NCBI RefSeq assembly: GCF_000166395.1
Contig: NC_014655.1
Span: 62,001-126,000 of the forward strand
DNA length: 64,000 bases
Direction: 5' to 3'
From: Leadbetterella byssophila DSM 17132
GTDB taxonomy: Bacteria; Bacteroidota; Bacteroidia; Cytophagales; Spirosomataceae
The translations under genes and the position numbers were made by a program. The notes beneath the pieces are model-generated. The model searched no databases, was not told where the DNA came from, and saw nothing but the letters and a program-made list of their open reading frames with translations. Position 1 is the first letter of the stretch. Each line of letters opens with the position of its first letter. Shown here in pieces: positions 19,109 through 26,993 of this stretch.

Positions 19109-19138
19109 CAAAATTACGAAATTCTTTCTTTCCTACAA
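19109..19138 (-). promoter_or_regulatory. Promoter of the SRP RNA gene
   Basis: On the minus strand TTG (19138-19136) is followed after 19 nt by TAATTTTG (19116-19109), a close match to the Bacteroidota vegetative promoter. Transcription would start about 5 nt downstream, exactly where the terminal stem of the SRP RNA begins. Confidence 0.75.
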
Positions 19139-19276
19139 GGATGTCCTGCAAATTTCCTCGCGTCTTTTTGTAATTGATTGGTGTTTAATGGTATGAGTTA
19201 GTAAATTTTATTTGTGCTATAATTTTTATCAAGCTCGTATGGGAAGTGTTGGATGTTTTTGACCTACTTTTTGTTT

Positions 19277-19284
19277 TATCTTTG
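19277..19284 (+). promoter_or_regulatory. -7 box abutting the uvrC start
   Basis: TATCTTTG matches TAnnTTTG but ends only 3 nt before the chosen uvrC ATG (19288). If used, the mRNA would be leaderless or start within the first codons. No -33 TTG at good spacing is seen. Confidence 0.3.
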
Positions 19285-19287
19285 GTT

Positions 19288-21096
19288 ATGATAAAATTTG
19301 ATTACAAGAACACTCTTTCCCATCTGCCTACTGAGCCCGGCATTTATAAATATTTTAATGCGGATGGAGAAATCATATATGTGGGAAAAGCGAAGAACCT
19401 TAAGAACAGAATTAGTTCCTATTTCCATAATTATGATAGGGCAGATCGTAAAACCCGTAAGCTAGTAGAGAGTATTCATCATTTGGAATACACCATTGTT
19501 CCCACGGAATGGGATGCTCTGCTTTTGGAGAATAATCTAATCAAAGAACATCAACCTAAATACAATATACTTCTTCGTGATGATAAGACTTATCCCTATA
19601 TCTGTGTTACCCACGAGCGTTTTCCTCGTGTAATCTTTACCAGAAGAATTGAAGATAGGAGTAGAGGTCGTATGTATGGGCCGTACGTCAGCGCTAAGCC
19701 CATGTATGCGCTTTTAGATATGTTCTCCCAGTTATATACCATTCGGACCTGTAAGTATCAATTGAGCAAGGAGAACGTAGAGGCAGGGAAGTTTAAAGTA
19801 TGTTTGGAATATCATATTGGGAACTGTAAAGGGCCTTGTGAAGGCTTACAGTCGGAAGAAGAATACATGCACGAAATAGAGCAGGTGCACGACATTCTGA
19901 AAGGAAATTTAGGTCCGGCAAAAAGCTATTTTCAAGAAAGGATGGAAGCTGCTGCCGGCCGACTGGCCTTTGAAGAAGCTCATAAATTAAAGTCAAAATT
20001 GGAATTCCTGGAGAATTACCAAGCGAAAGCAACCGTAGTTACTCCTACCATTAAAGATGCTGATGTATTTACCATACAGTCAGATGAGACGGCAGCCTAT
20101 GTGAACTATCTGAAGATCATGAATGGATCTATCATAAGTACACAAACCATGGAGGTGAAGAAGCGACTAAATGAGACAGATGAGGAGATCTTGAGTATCA
20201 TCATGCTAGAACTACGAACCAAATATGAGAGTACCGCTAGAGAGATCATTTCTAATTTAGATCCGGATATAGATTTTAAAGCCACCATCACGGTGCCTCA
20301 AACCGGAGATAAGAAGAAGCTGGTAGAAATGTCACTCAGAAACGTGGTTTTCTATAGGCATGAGAAGGCGGAGAAAGAGGCTATAACTAAGTCCGGCAAT
20401 GCAAATAAGCGAGATAGGGTATTGATCAAAATGAAGCAAGACCTGCATTTACCAAGTCTGCCTCGACATATAGAATGTTTTGATAACTCGAATATCCAGG
20501 GTACGAATCCTGTTTCTGCTATGGTTTGTTTTATCAATGGTCAACCTAGTCCAAAGAATTATAGGCATTATATCCCTCGTACGGTGGAAGGACCGGATGA
20601 TTTCGCTACCATGCGTGAGGTGGTAGGGAGAAGATATACCCGCTTAGTGGAAAGCGGTAGTCCCTTACCAGATTTGATTATTGTGGACGGAGGTAAAGGT
20701 CAATTATCTGCTGCTTGTGAAGCATTGAAGAGTATTGGGATCTATGGTAAGGTGCCTATAATAGGTATTGCCAAAAGGTTGGAGGAGATCTATTTTCCGG
20801 AGGATTCTTTACCCATCTATATTGATAAGAAGTCTGAAACTCTACAGTTGATCCAGAGATGTAGAGATGAAGCACACCGCTTCGGTATAACCCACCACAG
20901 AAACAGGAGGTCAAAGAACTTCCTGATTTCAAGTTTAGAATCAGCTCCGGGAATAGGGAAGACTACAGCTACTAAGGTTTTGTCGCATTTCAAGACCATA
21001 GGAAATATCAAAGCTGCATCAGAAGAGGAATTGATCCAGGTGTTAGGTAAGGATAAGGCAAGAAGAGTACGAGAGTTTTTGGAAACTGAATCATAA
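19288..21096 (+). CDS. uvrC: Excinuclease ABC subunit C
   Basis: Makes the two incisions in nucleotide excision repair. From the ATG at 19288 (602 residues) the protein has a GIY-YIG nuclease domain (PGIYKYF and IYVGKAKNLKNRISSYF), a UVR motif (about 200-235, EEAHKLKSKLEFLENYQ), an RNase H-like endonuclease domain (ECFDNSNIQGTNPVSAMV and IVDGGKGQLSAA) and C-terminal helix-hairpin-helix repeats (SAPGIGKTTATKVL). A GTG at 19246 in frame would add 14 hydrophobic residues not typical of UvrC, so the ATG is preferred. A strong terminator follows. Confidence 0.93.
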   Translation: MIKFDYKNTLSHLPTEPGIYKYFNADGEIIYVGKAKNLKNRISSYFHNYDRADRKTRKLVESIHHLEYTIVPTEWDALLLENNLIKEHQPKYNILLRDDKTYPYICVTHERFPRVIFTRRIEDRSRGRMYGPYVSAKPMYALLDMFSQLYTIRTCKYQLSKENVEAGKFKVCLEYHIGNCKGPCEGLQSEEEYMHEIEQVHDILKGNLGPAKSYFQERMEAAAGRLAFEEAHKLKSKLEFLENYQAKATVVTPTIKDADVFTIQSDETAAYVNYLKIMNGSIISTQTMEVKKRLNETDEEILSIIMLELRTKYESTAREIISNLDPDIDFKATITVPQTGDKKKLVEMSLRNVVFYRHEKAEKEAITKSGNANKRDRVLIKMKQDLHLPSLPRHIECFDNSNIQGTNPVSAMVCFINGQPSPKNYRHYIPRTVEGPDDFATMREVVGRRYTRLVESGSPLPDLIIVDGGKGQLSAACEALKSIGIYGKVPIIGIAKRLEEIYFPEDSLPIYIDKKSETLQLIQRCRDEAHRFGITHHRNRRSKNFLISSLESAPGIGKTTATKVLSHFKTIGNIKAASEEELIQVLGKDKARRVREFLETES

Positions 21097-21126
21097 AAAA
21101 AGCCGACCTGGTGGTCGGCTTCTGTT
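21095..21126 (+). terminator. Bidirectional terminator between uvrC and the sugar dehydrogenase gene
   Basis: GCCGACC (21102-21108) and GGTCGGC (21113-21119) form a perfect 7-bp stem with a TGGT loop. Seven A residues precede it and a T-rich tract follows, so it can stop transcription from both convergent genes. Confidence 0.85.
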
Positions 21127-21129
21127 TTC

Positions 21130-22281
21130 TTATTTCGTCTTAGGACTTGGAACCACTTTGACAATTCTGCCGGGTCCTTCTAGAGATAAATATAAGAATC
21201 CGTCAGGTCCTTGTACTACGTCTCTTACTCTGCCTACGTCTTGTAAGATCTTCTCTTCTTTGGCTACACCGTTTTCAAAATAGATTCTTGAAACATGGTT
21301 TAGTGCTAATGCACCTGCGAAGAGGCTGCCTTTCCAACTTCCATATTTATCCGAAGTCAGATAGGTCAAGCCACAAGCACCAAGGGAAGGAGTCCATTGG
21401 AAGGTAGGTTCTGTATAACCTTCATGTTTTTTGCCTGAAATGTCTACTTCGTCATAATTAATACCATAGGAAACGAATGGCCAACCGTAATTTTCGCCCT
21501 TCTTAATCAAGTTAAGTTCGTCTCCGCCTCTTGGTCCGTGTTCACTTTCCCAAACCTCATCTGCTTCTGCATTGTAGGCTAAACCTTGCGGGTTTCTGTG
21601 TCCATAAGAGTAAATGGAAGTAGGTTCTGTGTTACCAGGTAATACAGGATTATCTGAAGGGATTTTACCATCATCATGTAGTCTATGAACTTTACCCCAA
21701 AGTTCTTTTACGTTCTGTGCATTTTTGTTAGGTGAATCTTTTCCTCCGCGACTAGTTTTTCCTCCTTCACCTACACTCCAGAACAGATATCCATGTTTGT
21801 CAAAAAGAATTCTACTTCCGTTGTGGCCTTTCCATTCATTAGTAGCGGAAGTGCTTAGAAGTTTTTCAACATTGGCTAATGCATTATTCTCAATCTTAAA
21901 GCGAATCAAATTCATTCTAGCAGCTTTACCTACGTTTTCTAGGTATGCGGTGTATATCCAACCATTATTGGCAAAGTCAGGGTGAAGCGCAATGTCTAGA
22001 AGGCCACCTTGAGATTCGTAAGCTACTTTAGGTACACCTGCCAGTTCCGTCACTTTTCCATCTTTAAAGATGCCTATTTTTCCGGATCTTTCAGTGAAAA
22101 TGATTCCGCCGTCAGGAAGGAATTCAAATCCCCAGATGGCGCCTCTATCACCAAGAACCAGTTCTGTGCTTAGCTCAAAGTTGTCTGATACAACTTCTTG
22201 TTCTTCTTCTGTTTTGGCTGTGGATTCTGAACATGAAGCGAGTGCTAACACGCACCATAGTAATGAGAATATTCTTTTCAT
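21130..22281 (-). CDS. PQQ-dependent sugar dehydrogenase family lipoprotein
   Basis: The 383-residue product has a lipoprotein signal (hydrophobic core ending LALASC) and a six-bladed propeller typical of soluble glucose/sorbosone dehydrogenases and YliI-like aldose dehydrogenases: WGFEFLPDGGIIFTERSG near the start, the catalytic-region GGLLDIALHPDF, GHNGSRILFDKHGYLF, YSYGHRNPQGLAYN and WESEHGPRGGDELN motifs. It would oxidise sugars in the periplasm using PQQ. No PQQ synthesis genes lie in the window, and substrate cannot be read from sequence. Confidence 0.85.
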   Translation of the reverse strand: MKRIFSLLWCVLALASCSESTAKTEEEQEVVSDNFELSTELVLGDRGAIWGFEFLPDGGIIFTERSGKIGIFKDGKVTELAGVPKVAYESQGGLLDIALHPDFANNGWIYTAYLENVGKAARMNLIRFKIENNALANVEKLLSTSATNEWKGHNGSRILFDKHGYLFWSVGEGGKTSRGGKDSPNKNAQNVKELWGKVHRLHDDGKIPSDNPVLPGNTEPTSIYSYGHRNPQGLAYNAEADEVWESEHGPRGGDELNLIKKGENYGWPFVSYGINYDEVDISGKKHEGYTEPTFQWTPSLGACGLTYLTSDKYGSWKGSLFAGALALNHVSRIYFENGVAKEEKILQDVGRVRDVVQGPDGFLYLSLEGPGRIVKVVPSPKTK

Positions 22282-22478
22282 TTTGCTAGATTAGATATTA
22301 TTAGAGTGGTAAAGATAGAAGAATTATAGAATTTATAGACTTTTTAGATGTAAAAAGCATTTAAGTCTTTGATAATTAAAATATTATTTGTAACTTAATA
22401 TAAGGATCCTATTTAGATCTTTGTAGACTATGGGTGTCTGAATTATAATGTATTCCTTTATTACATAGAGCAAAAAAA

Positions 22479-22502
22479 ATGCCCTCTAGGATTAGAGGGC
22501 AT
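22479..22502 (-). terminator. Terminator hairpin, originally of aconitase; target of intron copy 1
   Basis: ATGCCCTCT (22479-22487) and AGAGGGCAT (22494-22502) form a perfect 9-bp stem with a 6-nt loop. The T-run is on the minus strand (eight T from 22479 downward), so it served the minus-strand aconitase gene before the intron inserted between them. The intron begins 9 nt after the closing C at 22500. Confidence 0.8.
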
Positions 22503-22509
22503 TCTATTT

Positions 22510-24449
22510 GTGTGCCCAGCATGTGCAATAACTCTAGGGTGTAAGTCCCGAACACGCCTTTACAGTGGGAAGTGTTAGCTTATGACAAGGGTGTCCACCG
22601 TGAGGTGGAATCTGAAGGAAGTCTGAGGCAAAACCTCGATCCGACGAACAGAAACTACATACAAGGCCGCAAGTGTTGGGTGAGGCTGCAAAACAAGCCA
22701 AAGCCCTAAACTGTACGGAAACACTATGGTAAATGTAGCGGATATATGAGGTGAAAGTTATTGTTCTTACCTGGGGAGATCTGACTAAACTCTGTCAAAG
22801 GTATACGCGAATGCCCGCGAAGAAACATATAGCAGAATAATAATGCTAGTATGCTTTAGTCAGAAGTCAGCAGAGGACATAGTACCCTGCTTCTCTACTT
22901 TATACAGGGGAAGGTCTGAATGTTAGAATGGCAAAGGAACCATGAAGTTTATGACGAAGTGTTAAAAGCCGAACCACATAAGAGAACTGCTTGCATGAGG
23001 GTAGGTCGGAAACTGATAGTAAAATGCAAGAGGAGCTTAGCTGAGTCGTGCAACGAAGTGGACACAATGCCTGAGGTTTTTTTTTAGTAATACTATGTTG
23101 GAAGAGATATTACACATCCGAAATGTCAAACACGCAGTTGATCGTGTCATCTCTAATGGAGGTGCTAGCGGAGTTGATGGTATGCAGATCGATAATCTTC
23201 GTGACTACCTTAACACGCACTGGCAATCCCTGCGATCGGATATTCTCTCTGGCACTTACCGCCCACAAGCTGTTCGGAAAGTAGAGATTCCCAAAGCAAG
23301 TGGCGGCAAGCGTATGCTGGGTATCCCAACGGTCATCGACCGTGTTATTCAGCAAAGCATTTCCCAATGGCTTGGGTTAAAGTATGAGGGTGATTTTCAC
23401 GATAACAGCTACGGCTTCCGTCCGAATCGTAATGCTCATCAGGCCGTCATTAAAGCGCAAGAGTATCTGAACTTGGGCTACACGTGGGTCGTTGAACTTG
23501 ATTTGGAACAATTCTTCGATCAAGTGAACCACGACATACTGATGCATCTTTTGAGCAAGAAGATTACGGATCGTCGAGTCCTAGCGCTGATCGGGAAATA
23601 CCTTCGTTGTGGGATTATGGATCATGGTCTTGAACAAAAGCGAACCAAGGGCACACCACAGGGCAGTCCTTTAAGTCCACTTTTGTCAAACATCATCCTG
23701 AACGAACTGGATACGGAACTCAGCTCCCGTGGACATCGATTTGTACGTTATGCGGATGACTGTAGTATCTACGCGAAGAGCAATAAATCCGCCACTCGTA
23801 TTATGCGCAACATCACCAGTTACATCGAATCTACACTAAAACTGAAAGTGAACCGTGAAAAGAGTAAGGTAAGCAAACCTTCCCAAAGTAGTTTACTCGG
23901 CTTTAGTTTCTTCAAAACTCAAGGAGATTGGCAGATTCGTATCTCTGCAAAGAGTATCGAACGAATCCGAGAGAAGTTACGTCAAAATACTCGACGTAAT
24001 ACAGCTACTCCTATGCATGAGCGACTGACTAAACTACGGCAAATTATTCACGGCTGGGTGGATTACTTTCGTATAGCAACGAATAAGAAGGTGATGGTAA
24101 CACTAGATGAACTAGTGCGAAGACGCTTGCGTGTTCTGCTTTGGAAGCAATGGAAGACCGCAGGTAATCGAATTCGGAACTTAATGAAACTGGGAGCCAA
24201 ACGCTGGCTTGCCTACCAACATGCGAACACCCGTAAATCCTATACTCGGACAGGGACAAGCCCTATCGTTCAAACAACGCTAACAAACTCATACTTTACT
24301 AAATTAGGTTACGAAGGATTTGCAGACTACTATTACTGGAGAACAACGCATCAAACGACGTTATTCTAACAAACCGCCTTGGTACGGATCCGTATGCCGG
24401 GTGGTGTGAGAGGACAGATAGGGAAATAATCCCTATCTTCCTACTCGAT
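22510..24449 (+). mobile_element. Group II intron (IIC-type), copy 1
   Basis: A 1940-bp element starting with GTGTG (group II GUGYG 5' end) and ending in CGAT. The first ~585 nt are structured RNA, then the reverse transcriptase ORF, then domain V at about 24373-24405 (ACCGCCTTGG ... GGGTGGT hairpin with a GATC loop and a CGC triad) and domain VI (24408-24446) with a bulged A at 24443, the likely branch point 7 nt from the 3' end. It lies 3' of a terminator hairpin, the site preference of group IIC introns. By reading, it matches the copy at 43327-45266 base for base, including length. Confidence 0.9.
23095..24369 (+). CDS. ltrA: Group II intron reverse transcriptase/maturase, copy 1
   Basis: The 424-residue intron-encoded protein has reverse transcriptase blocks (GGASGVDGM, a GIPTVIDRVIQQ motif, YGFRPNRNAHQAV, the TPQGSPLSPLLSNI motif and the RYADDCSIY catalytic Asp pair) and a maturase X/GIIM domain (HGWVDYFRI, the RRRLRVLLWKQW motif). 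It ends without the DNA-binding and HNH endonuclease domains, as in class C introns. It supports splicing and target-primed insertion of its own intron. The ORF sits inside intron domain IV and has richer GC and different codon use from the neighbours, consistent with a horizontally moving element. Confidence 0.93.
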   Translation: MLEEILHIRNVKHAVDRVISNGGASGVDGMQIDNLRDYLNTHWQSLRSDILSGTYRPQAVRKVEIPKASGGKRMLGIPTVIDRVIQQSISQWLGLKYEGDFHDNSYGFRPNRNAHQAVIKAQEYLNLGYTWVVELDLEQFFDQVNHDILMHLLSKKITDRRVLALIGKYLRCGIMDHGLEQKRTKGTPQGSPLSPLLSNIILNELDTELSSRGHRFVRYADDCSIYAKSNKSATRIMRNITSYIESTLKLKVNREKSKVSKPSQSSLLGFSFFKTQGDWQIRISAKSIERIREKLRQNTRRNTATPMHERLTKLRQIIHGWVDYFRIATNKKVMVTLDELVRRRLRVLLWKQWKTAGNRIRNLMKLGAKRWLAYQHANTRKSYTRTGTSPIVQTTLTNSYFTKLGYEGFADYYYWRTTHQTTLF

Positions 24450-24462
24450 ATAAGATGCTTGA

Positions 24463-26733
24463 TTAAGCTACTTCTCCTTGAGCGATTAGGTTCAAGGCTG
24501 CACCCGCTTTAAACCATTTGATTTGAGCTTCGTTATAAGTATGGTTCACTACGATTTCGTCTTTAGAACCGTCCTTATGATGAGCTACTACTGTTAATGG
24601 TTTGCCAGGAGCAAAAGTAGTTAGACCTAAGATATCAAAAGTATCATCTTCCTGAATCTTGTCATAGTCTGCAGCATTAGCAAATGTTAAGGCTAGCATA
24701 CCTTGTTTTTTCAGGTTAGTCTCATGAATACGAGCGAAAGATTTTACCAAGATAGCTCTTACGCCTAGGTGACGTGGCTCCATTGCCGCGTGCTCTCTTG
24801 AAGAACCTTCACCATAGTTTTCATCACCAACTACGATAGAACCGATTCCAGCTGCTTTATAAGCACGTTGAGTAGCCGGAACTTCACCGTACTCTCCTGT
24901 CAATTGGTTTTTCACTTTGTTAGTGGCATCATTAGCAAAGTTTACAGCACCGATCAACAAGTTATTTGAGATATTGTCCAAGTGTCCTCTATACTTCAAC
25001 CAAGGACCGGCCATAGAGATGTGGTCAGTAGTACACTTACCTTTGGCTTTGATTAAAAGCTTAAGTCCGGTAAGGTCTGTTCCTTCCCAAGGTTTGAAAG
25101 GATCTAATAATTGAAGTCTGTCTGACTTCGGACTAACTTTTACTTTAACGTTTTTACCGCTTCTAGCAGGTTTTTGGTATCCCGCATCAATTACATCAAA
25201 TCCTCTTGGAGGTAATTCTACTCCAAGTGGTGGATCTAATTTTACCTGTTCACCTTTTTCGTTAGTGATGGTATCTTTTGCAGGGTTGAAGGTTAAATCA
25301 CCGGCAATGGCAAAAGCTGTAACGATTTCAGGAGAAGCTACAAATGCATGGGTATTTGGGTTACCGTCAGCTCTCTTAGCGAAGTTACGGTTAAAGGAAG
25401 TGATGATAGAGTTTCTTTCTCCTTTTTCCGCACCATGACGTGCCCATTGACCGATACAAGGGCCACAAGCATTAGCTAAAGTAACACCACCGATTTTAGC
25501 AAAAGTGTCAAGTAGACCATCTCTTTCTGCTGTGAAACGTACCATTTCAGAGCCAGGAGTGATAGTATATTGGGCTTTTGCTTTGATGTGTTTGTCAGCT
25601 GCTTGCTGAGCTATAGAGGCTGCACGAGTTAAGTCTTCGTAAGAGGAGTTTGTACAAGAACCGATCAAGCCTACAGAAAGCTCTTGAGGCCATTTGTTCT
25701 TCTTAACTGCAGCAGCGAATTTACTTAGAGGCCAAGCTAAGTCCGGAGTGAAAGGACCGTTAATTCTTGGTTCTAATTTACTCAAGTTGATTTCGATTAC
25801 TTCATCGTAATAAGCTTGAGGATTATCAATACATTCCTGATCAGGACGTAGATAGTTTTTGATTTTATTTGCTGCAATAGCTACGCTTCTTCTACCGGTA
25901 GCCATTAGGTACTTCGCCATCTTCTTATCATATCCGAAGATAGAAGTAGTAGCACCGATTTCAGCACCCATATTACAGATGGTTCCTTTACCTGTAGCTG
26001 ATAATTTATCAGCACCGGTTCCGAAGTATTCTACAATAGCTCCGGTACCACCTTTTACCGTTAATCTACCTGCTACTTCAAGAATGATATCTTTTGGAGA
26101 GGCCCATCCTTTAAGTGTACCGGTTAATTTAACACCGATTAATTTAGGCATTTTAAGTTCCCATGCTAATCCAGACATTACGTCACAAGCATCAGCACCA
26201 CCAACTCCAATAGCTACCATACCTAAGCCACCGGCATTAGGCGTGTGGGAGTCAGTACCTATCATCATTCCACCAGGGAAGGCATAATTTTCAAGAACCA
26301 CTTGGTGAATAATACCTGCACCCGGCTTCCAGAACCCTATACCATATTTGTTAGATACGGAAGATAGGAAGTCGTATACTTCTTTATTCGTTTCAGTAGC
26401 TGTTTTTAAGTCTTCAGTAGCGCCCACTTTGGCCTGAATTAGGTGGTCACAGTGTACGGTAGAAGGTACGGCTACTTTCTCTCTTTTTGCCTGCATGAAT
26501 TGCAGAAGGGCCATCTGAGCGGTGGCATCCTGCATGGCTACCCGGTCTGGGGCAAAGTCTACATAATCCACGCCCCTGGTATACGGCTTACCTGGAAGAT
26601 TTTCCCATAGGTGTGCATAAAGAATTTTTTCCGATAAGGTCATGGGTCTGCCTAAAAGCTGTTTTGCAGCGTCCACTCGTTCAGGTATACGGGCGTACAC
26701 AGCTTTTATCATATCCAGGTCAAATACTTTCAT
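24463..26733 (-). CDS. Aconitate hydratase
   Basis: Interconverts citrate and isocitrate in the TCA cycle. The 756-residue protein is of the mitochondrial-like aconitase type: the 4Fe-4S cysteines lie in [10 protein letters not shown] and ACGPCIGQW; substrate motifs include [15 protein letters not shown] and the C-terminal swivel domain has [15 protein letters not shown]. The stop codon is only 13 nt from the end of intron copy 1, which is inserted between the gene and its terminator (22479-22502). Transcripts would now run through about 1.94 kb of antisense intron before reaching that hairpin. Upstream is a good promoter at 26780-26812. Confidence 0.94.
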   Translation of the reverse strand: MKVFDLDMIKAVYARIPERVDAAKQLLGRPMTLSEKILYAHLWENLPGKPYTRGVDYVDFAPDRVAMQDATAQMALLQFMQAKREKVAVPSTVHCDHLIQAKVGATEDLKTATETNKEVYDFLSSVSNKYGIGFWKPGAGIIHQVVLENYAFPGGMMIGTDSHTPNAGGLGMVAIGVGGADACDVMSGLAWELKMPKLIGVKLTGTLKGWASPKDIILEVAGRLTVKGGTGAIVEYFGTGADKLSATGKGTICNMGAEIGATTSIFGYDKKMAKYLMATGRRSVAIAANKIKNYLRPDQECIDNPQAYYDEVIEINLSKLEPRINGPFTPDLAWPLSKFAAAVKKNKWPQELSVGLIGSCTNSSYEDLTRAASIAQQAADKHIKAKAQYTITPGSEMVRFTAERDGLLDTFAKIGGVTLANACGPCIGQWARHGAEKGERNSIITSFNRNFAKRADGNPNTHAFVASPEIVTAFAIAGDLTFNPAKDTITNEKGEQVKLDPPLGVELPPRGFDVIDAGYQKPARSGKNVKVKVSPKSDRLQLLDPFKPWEGTDLTGLKLLIKAKGKCTTDHISMAGPWLKYRGHLDNISNNLLIGAVNFANDATNKVKNQLTGEYGEVPATQRAYKAAGIGSIVVGDENYGEGSSREHAAMEPRHLGVRAILVKSFARIHETNLKKQGMLALTFANAADYDKIQEDDTFDILGLTTFAPGKPLTVVAHHKDGSKDEIVVNHTYNEAQIKWFKAGAALNLIAQGEVA

Positions 26734-26779
26734 CTGATATAATTAAGTTAATGTTCCTTTTTATAACTTTAATAACCCC

Positions 26780-26812
26780 CAAAAATACAAACTGATTTCC
26801 AAATGAGGCAAA
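26780..26812 (-). promoter_or_regulatory. Promoter of the aconitase gene
   Basis: On the minus strand TTTG (26812-26809) is followed after 21 nt by TATTTTTG (26787-26780), matching the Bacteroidota promoter. The leader to the ATG at 26733 would be about 40 nt. Confidence 0.65.
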
Positions 26813-26993
26813 TCCTTTGTTATTTAGAAACAATCAAAATATTTTATTTTAAACATTTTTCTACTTATTTGTCATAAATGTTTTTTCTTTAGAAAAAGGA
26901 GTAGTCTAAAGAGTAAGATGAAAGGTTTTCAATAAGTTTATCATCTATTTTTAGAAAAGTATCCTTTATTTTGCGCCAACTTTCCAAACGTAC

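Noticed and set aside
22510-23094. The 5' intron RNA region as a separate ncRNA or riboswitch
   Set aside because: It is repeated exactly in copy 2 and is continuous with the intron domains, so it belongs to the intron.
25859-26287. A 142-codon plus-strand open frame inside aconitase
   Set aside because: Antisense shadow of a highly conserved gene; biased Pro/Ile-rich composition and no promoter.
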